The notes under the pieces are model-generated. The model saw only the letters and a list, made by a program, of their open reading frames with translations, made no database searches and was not told the origin of the DNA. 32,106 nt of DNA. Source: Acidobacteriaceae bacterium (lineage in GTDB: Bacteria > Acidobacteriota > Terriglobia > Bryobacterales > Bryobacteraceae). The DNA is taken from NCBI GenBank assembly GCA_019244055.1, contig JAFATG010000293.1, positions 1 through 32,106 of the forward strand. The letters are read 5' to 3'. The number at the start of each line of letters is the position of its first letter. Positions within the stretch are counted from its first letter, which is position 1. Positions 8,451-15,457 of the stretch are shown here, piece by piece. The position numbers and the translations under genes were made by a program.

Positions 8451-8633
8451 GTCCTCGCGCATCAACAGCCGATGATCCTCGAGGGAGTCGAAGATCCGCT
8501 CGGCAACGAAACGCTTTATTCGACTGTCCATGGCGCCGGGCGCGCGATGGGGCGCATGGAAGCGAAAGGGAAGTACAGCAAGGCGGGGCACTTTCGATCA
8601 TTCCCGATGTCTGACATAACACCTCCGAATTAG
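8451..8633 (+). pseudogene. Fragment of an RtcB-type RNA ligase gene
   Basis: The frame from 8451 to the TAG at 8631-8633 reads ILEGVEDPLGNETLYSTV followed by HGAGRAMGRMEAKGK. This matches the RtcB region around the invariant HGAGR motif, whose histidine (codon 8529-8531 here) is the guanylylated residue of RtcB RNA ligases. Only about 50 residues of homology remain. The N-terminal ~300 residues with the metal site are absent, there is no start codon in a proper context, and the frame closes after unrelated sequence (SFPMSDITPPN). It is a remnant of a gene that may once have followed rnpB. Identification rests on motif memory, but the match is long and specific. Confidence 0.8.
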
Positions 8634-8675
8634 GTTGACGCCGCAAATGATCTACTTACCAGAAATTCCGGTGCC

Positions 8676-9823
8676 ATGGTTTCGTATCAGGCTCTCCGCT
8701 AATTTATCTCGGTGCTCGATCAGCAGCGTCAGTTGCTGCGCATTACCGAGCCGGTCAGCCTGGAACCAGACTTGGCGACTGCAGCGTGCGCGCTGGCCCA
8801 AATCGGTGAGGGCAGCCCCGCAATTCATTTCGACAAAGTAGCCGGTTACACCAACGCTCAGGTCGTCATGAACGTGCACGGTTCATGGCTCAATCATGCC
8901 CTCGCGCTGGGAATGGACAAGGACGCGCCGCCGCGGGACCAGTTCTTCGAGTTTGTTCGCCGCTACCAACAATATCCGGGTGAGCTGGAGCGCGTGGCTG
9001 AGGCGCCCTGGCAGGAGGTCGTGGTCGAGAAGGATTTAAACCTGTACGACTTGATGCCCTTATTTCGCATGAATCGCGGGGACGGCGGCTATTTCATCGA
9101 CAAACCCTGCGTTATTAGCCGTGATCCCGACGACTGGAACAACGATGACGTAGAAAACGTGGGAGTCTATCGTCTGCCGGTGAAGGGACCCAATCGCCTC
9201 GGCATTCAGACTGTGCCGCAACACGACATCGCCATTCAACTTGCCATGCCGAGGAGCGCGGCGAGGATCTCCCGGTGGCGATCGCGTTGGGTAACGAGCC
9301 GGTGATTATGCTCATGGGAGCGACACCAATGCTCTACACCCAACTCGAATACAAGATGGCGGCTGTTATGCAAGGCAAGCCGTACCGGGTGGTACAGACG
9401 GCGAAGGGCTTGGATATTCCTTGGGGATCGGAATACGTGCTCGAGGGCCGGATACTCGCCACGCAACGCGAGACGGCGGGTCCCTTTGGCGAGTTCCCAG
9501 GCTATTACTCAGGCTGCCACAGATACCCCGTCATTGAGATCGAGCGGCTGTCGCATCGGAAAGATCCAATCTACGATGCTGTCTATGTTGGCCGGCCGTG
9601 GACCGAGATTGATTTTCTGCAGGCGATGACGACAAGCACGCCTATTTTTGTTCAGTTACACGCGGATTTCCCTGAAGTCGTCGCGGTGAGTGCGCTCTAC
9701 ACACACGGTTTAGTGGTGATTGTATCCACCAAGACACGTTACGGCGGCTTTGCGAAAGCAATGCTGCCAGATCTCGCGGTCGCTCCTCGCATCCCGCCAC
9801 TCCGAAAGCCACCTGGCAGTTAA
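8676..9823 (+). pseudogene. Broken UbiD-family decarboxylase gene
   Basis: UbiD-family enzymes are prenyl-FMN-dependent (de)carboxylases of about 450-500 residues. Here the frame opens at ATG 8676, meets TAA at 8700-8702 where homologues have a 'LREFI'-like sequence, and continues from 8703 (FISVLDQQRQLLRITEPVSL). It runs well to about 9240, then needs a one-base shift: the sequence after HDIAIQL continues in another frame as HAEERGEDLPVAIALGNEPV (from 9245). The family motif GPFGEFPGYYSG with its catalytic glutamates is intact. Homology ends near [11 protein letters not shown] (~9765), so about 100 C-terminal residues are replaced by unrelated sequence. A sequencing slip could explain the frameshift but not the stop and the truncation together. 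Confidence 0.85.
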
Positions 9824-9825
9824 TA

Positions 9826-10253
9826 GTGATTCGTAGGGAAGTCGCGCTCAAGATCATAAAGCCAGGCATGGACAGCAATCAGGTGATCGCCCGCTTCGAA
9901 AGCGAGCGCCAAGCTCTTGCTGTGATGGACCACGCCAATATCGCTCGCGTATTCGATGCGGGTACGACGGCGGCAGGGTTGCCGTACTTCGTGATGGAGC
10001 TGGTGGACGGCGTCCCCGTAACCCAATGCTGTGATTCGAAGCGCCTCACCATTCGCCAGCCGAGGCCGAGCCCATCCTGCTATCAGGTTACGCAGGATTG
10101 ACAAACAAAAGAACACGATTTCCTGCCAGCGACCGGCACAGTATCGCGGACCAGGCAGCCAGTATCGTCAGTCTGTATCGCCACTGGGGCAAACCCGACA
10201 AAGCCGCCGAATGGCAGGCGAAGGTATCCGAGATAGCGCCTCCATCACGATAA
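9826..10253 (+). pseudogene. Collapsed Ser/Thr protein kinase-TPR gene (both ends only)
   Basis: From 9826 the frame encodes a kinase N-lobe: [19 protein letters not shown] with the ATP-binding Lys, then [20 protein letters not shown] and [14 protein letters not shown]. It lacks the glycine-rich loop upstream. After SKRLTIRQ (~10053) the sequence jumps. In a different frame, 10056-10253 encodes [20 protein letters not shown] through SLYRHWGKPDKAAEWQAK to a TAA, which is the characteristic end of kinase proteins with C-terminal TPR repeats. The HRD and DFG catalytic motifs and all of the TPR middle are missing, several hundred codons. This is an internal deletion that also shifts frame; no active kinase can be made. 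Confidence 0.8.
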
Positions 10254-10353
10254 AACAATCTTGTGTCTTTTCGAACATTTCGCGATCCGGTTTCGTCTCA
10301 TTCTCCAAGCCCAGAGAGAAGTGCGTCAGTCCGGGGCAGCTTTTAGAGGCGAT

Positions 10354-11724
10354 ATGCGACATATTCCAACGATTTCCTTGCGGCTAGTCGTCCTGGCGGG
10401 CTTGCTAGCCTCTCTTGTGCAGGCCGCGGAATCGGATCCGGAATACCGCTGGCGGATTCTGGCGAATATCGGAGCCGACACCGTTAATCTCACTCTTACG
10501 CGGCACGATGGCTTCAATACCATCTCGCAAACGAACTCGGTTCCACTTTCGAGTTTGCGGGGGTTGGAACGATCGGACATGTACGGTGGCCCGGCCTCGT
10601 TCCACATTCGCCGCGACGCCGGCACCTTATATTGCAAAGGATCGTTTGCATTAGGAGTGGGTTGGGGATCGGTGACCTTTCATCCGGATCCGCGCTTTCT
10701 CAGCGAGCTCAAAGAGATTGGGTTTCGCGATGTTCGTGAAGATCAACTCTTTGACCTGGCGATAGACAACTTCCGGCTTTCAACTGCCCGCGAGCTTCGC
10801 GCCGCCTGCAAATGTGTCCAGACCGTGGACGATGTGATTGAACTGAACAATCATGGAGTGGACGGCTACTATCTCGGGCGAGTGACACGCCTCTCTTCGC
10901 ACCCCTTGAGTATCGAAGCGATCACCCAGATGAAAGACCACGGCGTGCAGATTTCATTGCTCGAGGCGCTGCAGTCCGCGGGCTACCAATTGCCGGCGGA
11001 GTCTGTGACAGAATTGCAAGATCATGGCGTGGGCGCGTCACTTATCCGCGAGATGGGCCCGCGGTTAAACGGGGCCGGGAATGCACAAGACCTGATCGAA
11101 TTGCACGATCATGGCGTATCGCCTGAGTTTGTGCGTCATTTGGAAGAGGCCGGAGTGAACCCTTCCATTGACGAGATCATCCAACTTCATGATCATGGTA
11201 CGGATGCCGACCTGGTATCTGCCGCCAAAGGTGCCGGCATGGATAAGCCAGTTTCCTCCGCGATCGCGCTGCAAGATCACGGCATTGACACGCAATATGT
11301 GCGCAACATGTCCCAATCGCTGCGGGCGCGAATTTCCGCGGACGAGTTGATCCAGCTTCACGATCAGGGCATCTCGCCCGAGTTTGCGGAGCGGGTTGCG
11401 CAGAGCGGGTTTAAAGCAGCCGGCCCGGAGCAATTGATTAGCCTTCACGAGCACGGTGTGCCGGCCGAACTCCTGACGCAAGCTGGACGTTCGCATCGGG
11501 TGAGCTTCACGACAGATGAGATCATACGACTGCATGAACAGGGCGTCGATGCTGAGTTCCTGCATTCGTTTGACGCAGCGGGCTATGAGAATGCCTCGGC
11601 GGCCGACTTGATTGAGCTTCACGAGCATGGCGTGACGGCCGATTTCGCGCGGCGTCTGCAATCTGAGGGCTATGGCAGTCTCAGCGTGAGCCAACTCGTC
11701 AAAATGAAAGATCACGGAATGTAA
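10354..11724 (+). CDS. Secreted protein with tandem 28-29 residue DHGV repeats
   Basis: Start ATG 10354 is preceded by AGAGG at 10345-10349 and gives a signal peptide (MRHIPTISLRLVVLAGLLASLVQA). The protein is 456 residues. Residues ~25-155 form a beta-rich domain (FHIRRDAGTLYCKGSFALGVGWGSVTFHP) recalling the region before similar repeats in acidobacterial M56/BlaR1-like membrane peptidases. The rest is a run of repeats, each with an 'L-(H/Q/K)-(D/E)-(H/Q)-G-(V/I)' turn and predicted paired helices. There is no protease HEXXH motif and no membrane domain, so it looks like a soluble periplasmic or exported version of that sensor's C-terminal part. It ends directly after the eleventh turn motif (KDHGM), so a lost tail is possible. 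Function unknown; a binding or scaffold role is inference. Confidence 0.7.
   Translation: MRHIPTISLRLVVLAGLLASLVQAAESDPEYRWRILANIGADTVNLTLTRHDGFNTISQTNSVPLSSLRGLERSDMYGGPASFHIRRDAGTLYCKGSFALGVGWGSVTFHPDPRFLSELKEIGFRDVREDQLFDLAIDNFRLSTARELRAACKCVQTVDDVIELNNHGVDGYYLGRVTRLSSHPLSIEAITQMKDHGVQISLLEALQSAGYQLPAESVTELQDHGVGASLIREMGPRLNGAGNAQDLIELHDHGVSPEFVRHLEEAGVNPSIDEIIQLHDHGTDADLVSAAKGAGMDKPVSSAIALQDHGIDTQYVRNMSQSLRARISADELIQLHDQGISPEFAERVAQSGFKAAGPEQLISLHEHGVPAELLTQAGRSHRVSFTTDEIIRLHEQGVDAEFLHSFDAAGYENASAADLIELHEHGVTADFARRLQSEGYGSLSVSQLVKMKDHGM
10846..11721 (+). repeat. Protein-coding tandem repeats, 11 turn motifs, 84-87 bp period
   Basis: Turn motifs in order are NNHGV, KDHGV, QDHGV, HDHGV, HDHGT, QDHGI, HDQGI, HEHGV, HEQGV, HEHGV and KDHGM. 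Spacings between motif starts are 28 or 29 residues. The DNA repeats are diverged, so this is an old protein repeat rather than a recent DNA expansion. Confidence 0.85.
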
Positions 11725-11814
11725 GAGCGTTTCGGGCGTGCCGAAGCTGCAGTTCGTAATACTGCAAGCGGAATCTCGCTAAGAATCTAGCGTGACGGGG
11801 AAGCCGCTCTACTT

Positions 11815-13536
11815 ATGAAGAAACTCATTAACCGTCCTGAGAACGTCGTGCGCGAGATGATGCAAGGTTTCGTCGCGATGCACGGAGGGTTAGTGCTGAT
11901 CCCTGAGCATCATGTCTTGCTCCGCGCGGATGCCGACGAGGTGCGCAACAGACAGGTTGCGCTGATCTCAGGCGGCGGCAGCGGTCACGAACCAGCGCAC
12001 GGGGGCTATGTGGGAGCGGGTATGTTGAGCGCGGCGGTTGCCGGCGAGGTGTTTACCTCCCCCACTCCCGACTCGGTGTTTGCCGCGATTCAAGCCACCG
12101 GCGGCGAACCCGGCGTGTTGCTGATTGTAAAGAATTACACAGGCGATCGTCTGAATTTTGGTTTGGCGGCTGAAATGGCGCGCGCTGAGGGAATTCCTGT
12201 CGAGATCGTTGTGGTTTCGGACGATGTTGCTTTGGCGGGCACGCAGCAGTATGCCGGTGCGCGCGGCATCGCCGGCACTGTGCTCGTTCATAAAGTGGCG
12301 GGCGCCGCTGCGGCGGAAGGCAAGGACCTTGCCGATGTGGCTGCAATCGCTCGGGAGACGGCCAACGCAGTCGCCACGATGGGCATCGCGCTGTCAGCCG
12401 GCACCGTGCCCACTGCGGGCAAACCGAGTTTCGTGCTGGACGAAGAGGAGGTCGAGATCGGGCTTGGCATTCACGGCGAGCCCGGGATACGCCGCGTTCC
12501 GCTGCGCGCTGCGGATGATCATGCAGAGGAACTCATCCAAGAGATTGTTGCGGCGCACGAGTTGATGGAGGGTGAGCGAATCGCCGTACTGGTCAACAAC
12601 CTGGGCGCGACTACCATGATGGAGGTAGCCATCTTCACGCGACACGCGCTGGGTTTGCTCGAATCCCGCGGTTTGGTGATCGAGCGTGTCTACACCGGAA
12701 CATTCATGACGTCACTCGAGGCGGCTGGCCTATCGTTCTCGATTCTGCGCGTCGATGAGGATCGTCTAAGGCGTCTGGATGCGCCGACATCGGCTCCAGC
12801 CTGGCCCAATCTTGCAGCGGCACGCGCCGGGCTGTCGCAAAATCGGATCAGGACTTCTCCGCAGTTCACACCTGTTTCACATCGCGATTGGGCTGATCAG
12901 CCGCCGAACCAATTACAGCGCATCATACTCTCGGCGTGCCGCGCTTTGAGAGACGCGGAAGTCCGGCTGACGGAGCTGGACCAAACGGTCGGGGATGGGG
13001 ATCTCGGCGTCAACCTAGCTCGGGGAGCAACAGCCATCGAAGAGACTCTGCCGCTTTATCAGGCTCACAGCCCCTCGGAAGCGTTAAGAGCTGCGGGCTT
13101 GACGCTCCAGAGAGTTGTAGGCGGATCGTCGGGAGCTTTCTACGGGGTATTTCTTCTGCGCGCGGCGACTTCGCTCCGCACAGCAGACGCGAATGACCTC
13201 CAGGCATGGGCCAAAGCATCACTGGAGGCTTGCGATGCGATCAGCAGAGTCGGCGATGCGCGGCCGGGCGATCGTACTATGCTAGATGCTCTGCTTCCAT
13301 TCGCGAACACGTTTGCCGGCTCGCTGAACGAAGGCTGCTCAACTGCGGAGGCACTCAACGCCGCGGTAAGCGCTGCAGAAAACGGAGCCGAAGCAACCGC
13401 GAGCATGCTTCCCAAACGCGGGCGCTCGAGTTACTTGGGTGAACGGGTAATCGGCCATCCGGACCCGGGTGCAATAGCGGCGGTAGTTTGGCTCCGAGCC
13501 GTGGTCTCCGCAGCACTCGGCGTATTTCATTCGTAG
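11815..13536 (+). CDS. Single-chain ATP-dependent dihydroxyacetone kinase (DhaK-DhaL fusion)
   Basis: 573 residues with a DhaK domain (~1-330) and a DhaL domain (~365-570), the layout of ATP-using Dak enzymes of the Citrobacter/eukaryotic type. The DhaK part has SGGGSGHEPAHGGYVGAGML and His220 in GLGIHGEPGI, the residue that binds dihydroxyacetone covalently as a hemiaminal. The DhaL part carries the Mg-ADP aspartates in LDQTVGDGDLG (Asp389, Asp394, Asp396) and the GGSSGAFYG loop. It converts dihydroxyacetone (often also glyceraldehyde) to the phosphate, feeding glycolysis. The separate PTS-type DhaM is not present nearby, consistent with the ATP-dependent form. It stands alone between the repeat protein and dodecin; a weak GGGGAAG lies upstream. 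Confidence 0.93.
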   Translation: MKKLINRPENVVREMMQGFVAMHGGLVLIPEHHVLLRADADEVRNRQVALISGGGSGHEPAHGGYVGAGMLSAAVAGEVFTSPTPDSVFAAIQATGGEPGVLLIVKNYTGDRLNFGLAAEMARAEGIPVEIVVVSDDVALAGTQQYAGARGIAGTVLVHKVAGAAAAEGKDLADVAAIARETANAVATMGIALSAGTVPTAGKPSFVLDEEEVEIGLGIHGEPGIRRVPLRAADDHAEELIQEIVAAHELMEGERIAVLVNNLGATTMMEVAIFTRHALGLLESRGLVIERVYTGTFMTSLEAAGLSFSILRVDEDRLRRLDAPTSAPAWPNLAAARAGLSQNRIRTSPQFTPVSHRDWADQPPNQLQRIILSACRALRDAEVRLTELDQTVGDGDLGVNLARGATAIEETLPLYQAHSPSEALRAAGLTLQRVVGGSSGAFYGVFLLRAATSLRTADANDLQAWAKASLEACDAISRVGDARPGDRTMLDALLPFANTFAGSLNEGCSTAEALNAAVSAAENGAEATASMLPKRGRSSYLGERVIGHPDPGAIAAVVWLRAVVSAALGVFHS

Positions 13537-13679
13537 CGCCAGGCTACCATCGGACAACGCATCATCGCAGGCAGCGCGCCATTTCAACCTAATGACGCGT
13601 TAGACTGTCGTGGTAACGTACCGAGTGCATTTCGGCTATCCACAAATGCTGACATCGTGCATCGAAAGGAGTGAATTCT

Positions 13680-13901
13680 ATGGCAGTGGCGCGTGTGATT
13701 GAGATCAGTTCGACTTCCGACAAGAGCTTTGAAGACGCGATTGAGCAAGGCATCACTCGAGCGAGCAAAACCGTTCGACAACTTAGAAGTGCCTGGGTCA
13801 AGGAGCAGGAGGTGCAGATTGAAGGAGGAAAGATCTCCCGTTACAAAGTGAATCTCCTCGTCACGTTTGTTCTCGAGGACGATGCTGCCGGCTCATTGTA
13901 A
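13680..13901 (+). CDS. Dodecin (flavin-storage protein)
   Basis: 73 residues from ATG 13680, preceded by AAGGAG at 13666-13671 at 8-base spacing, which decides this start over an in-frame GTG at 13671. MAVARVIEISSTSDKSFEDA, then ASKTVRQLRSAWVKEQEVQI and YKVNLLVTFVLED, match the COG3360 dodecin fold, a small beta-alpha-beta-beta protein forming dodecamers that bind flavin pairs. The conserved tryptophan that stacks on flavin is Trp39 (SAW). It has its own ~140-bp upstream gap and is probably monocistronic. Confidence 0.9.
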   Translation: MAVARVIEISSTSDKSFEDAIEQGITRASKTVRQLRSAWVKEQEVQIEGGKISRYKVNLLVTFVLEDDAAGSL

Positions 13902-14117
13902 ACCCGTCTACGCATTGTAAATGAAGGCGGAGAACGGTTCTGACGAATAGCAGTTCAACCATGCCCGCGCGCAGACCGTTGCCCACTCACGAGTGTTCTG
14001 ACGGGCAATAACTTCGAATTGACGATCGAGGCTCATCACGTTAATTTCACAGGGCGAGAATGCAAAGAAGGGGCGATTATAGCTGCGTCAAATGGACTGC
14101 TTAGAATCGAAACAAAA

Positions 14118-14552
14118 TTATGCGATTGCGCCTAACTGACGTAGGACCGTGGCGTGATCGAAGTACACTTTCTCGCAGACCAAACGGTCCTCTTCGAAGA
14201 CAAAAATCAGCACACCCTGAACTTCCATCCTCTTTCCCGTCGGTTCCATGCCCGCCCACACGCCCAGGTGAGTCCCCCCGAACCGAACTTCCGCAATGAC
14301 GGCCTCGTCGGCATGATGATGAGCAATCTTTTGTAGATAGAAGTCCGGAAACGCGGCGAGGAGTGCGCTAACCAATCCATTTACCGCCTCCCCGCCATCC
14401 ACGATTGCGCCCAGAGCGGGGACTTCGTAACGCGGATGCCCGAAGGTGGCCACGGTTGCAGCAGCGTCGTGTGTCACGGCTTCTGCTTCGATATGCGCGT
14501 CGACGATTGCCTCGCGGCGCTCTCGTATACTATTGCCCGATGCACCTGGCAT
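14118..14552 (-). CDS. SnoaL-like / NTF2-fold protein
   Basis: 144 residues from ATG 14552; a GTG at 14558 would add two residues, and neither has a clear ribosome site. RERREAIVDAHIEAEAVTHD at the start, GEAVNGLVSALLAAFPDFYL and GVWAGMEPTGKRMEVQGVLI fit the SnoaL-like polyketide cyclase/ester-cyclase branch of the NTF2 superfamily. These are small cone-shaped proteins that bind hydrophobic ligands. Nothing ties it to a biosynthetic cluster here, so the ligand is unknown. It diverges from the cupin gene across ~150 bp. Confidence 0.7.
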   Translation of the reverse strand: MPGASGNSIRERREAIVDAHIEAEAVTHDAAATVATFGHPRYEVPALGAIVDGGEAVNGLVSALLAAFPDFYLQKIAHHHADEAVIAEVRFGGTHLGVWAGMEPTGKRMEVQGVLIFVFEEDRLVCEKVYFDHATVLRQLGAIA

Positions 14553-14709
14553 CCGCACCCCCGGAAAGCTTTTAGTATATGACCAATTGTCGAAGGGAGC
14601 TCAAGTCCAGCCTAGGCACCGTCGCGATGGCGATATAAACGAGATGAGTAGGCAATGAGCCATCAAGCGTGCAATTTCCTAAACGGCCTACGCCAAGAAG
14701 GAGAAATGA

Positions 14710-15090
14710 ATGAGCACTCCTGACCAATATCCGTACGACACGCGCCTTAACGTCTTGCACAAGCATTTGGATCTGATCGATGAAAAAGCGCTCTCAGATG
14801 CAGCTCCTCACAAGTGGTACAACCAAACGCTTTGTCAAGTCAATGAGTCGGTGGTGCGGCTTGGAGTAATCGAAGGCGAATACCACTGGCACAAGCATGA
14901 TCGTGATGACGAGTTCTTTTATGTGGTTGAGGGCAAGTTGCTGATCGATTTGGAAGGCCGGACCGTTGAACTTTCCTCTAGGCAAGGGTTTGTGGTGTCC
15001 AAGGGCGTGCCACACCGGACGCGAGCCCCTGAGCGCACCGTGATTCTCATGGTCGAAAATGCTGGAATTATTCCGACGGGAGATAACTGA
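14710..15090 (+). CDS. Small cupin-domain protein
   Basis: 126 residues. The start is fixed by AAGAAGGAG at about 14695-14703, six bases before ATG 14710. It is a single cupin barrel with both motifs: H61-x-H63 followed by E68 and G75 (YHWHKHDRDDEFFYVVEG), and the second-motif His102 (GFVVSKGVPHRT). Those four residues are the usual metal ligands. The reaction cannot be told from the sequence; such stand-alone cupins include isomerases, dioxygenases and ligand-binding proteins. Confidence 0.8.
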   Translation: MSTPDQYPYDTRLNVLHKHLDLIDEKALSDAAPHKWYNQTLCQVNESVVRLGVIEGEYHWHKHDRDDEFFYVVEGKLLIDLEGRTVELSSRQGFVVSKGVPHRTRAPERTVILMVENAGIIPTGDN

Positions 15091-15149
15091 GGAATTGGGC
15101 AATCGAGACGGACATCCTCAGGTGACTTTGTGGACAATGCCAGCCATTC

Positions 15150-15434
15150 CACGAAAAGGCATACCTTGAAATCACAGGACGGACTGGACCGTCCGTTCCC
15201 GACCGCTCCCGTTTTGTGGGATACGCGGCCCGAGTGATGCGCGGGTTCGTAATCGATCATTTAAGAAACCGGCAAGCCCCGAAGCGGGGCGGCCTTCGGC
15301 AGCAGGTAAGTCCTTATTTGGATCAGGCGTTAGCTTTGCCCGATGAGGAACGTGCGGCGTTGCTGGAGGGATTCCGCCATTACGATACGCGAACCGCGCA
15401 GCAGCTTGCATCAGCCGGTACAGGCCCGCAGTAA
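15150..15434 (+). pseudogene. Chimeric remnant: ECF sigma factor piece joined to kinase N-terminus
   Basis: In one frame from about 15150, HEKAYLEITGRTG then DRSRFVGYAARVMRGFVIDH and RNRQAPKRGG match region 2 of the ECF-like sigma factors common in Acidobacteriota (their pattern is roughly 'F..AAR.MR..L.D..R.R.A.KRGG'). From ~15300 the frame switches without a stop to QQVSPYLDQALALPDEERAA, which resembles the N-terminal segment of Ser/Thr kinase-TPR proteins. It ends at 15434 before any kinase domain. There is no sigma region 4 and no start codon or upstream sigma sequence. The likeliest origin is a sigma gene next to a kinase gene, fused by a deletion and then truncated. Confidence 0.65.
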
Positions 15435-15457
15435 GGCCAGTCAGCTGTCCGTTTCCG

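Noticed and set aside
11065-11715. A 216-codon minus-strand frame
   Set aside because: It mirrors the DHGV repeats on the other strand. The plus frame has a signal peptide, a ribosome site and regular repeats.
10846-11721. CRISPR-like periodicity at 84-87 bp, also at about 135 bp in 30100-30900
   Set aside because: The repeats are diverged at DNA level, in frame and without unique spacers; they are protein repeats.
13902-14117. A 216-bp gap after dodecin
   Set aside because: No coding signature, RNA motif, strong hairpin or promoter pair could be supported.
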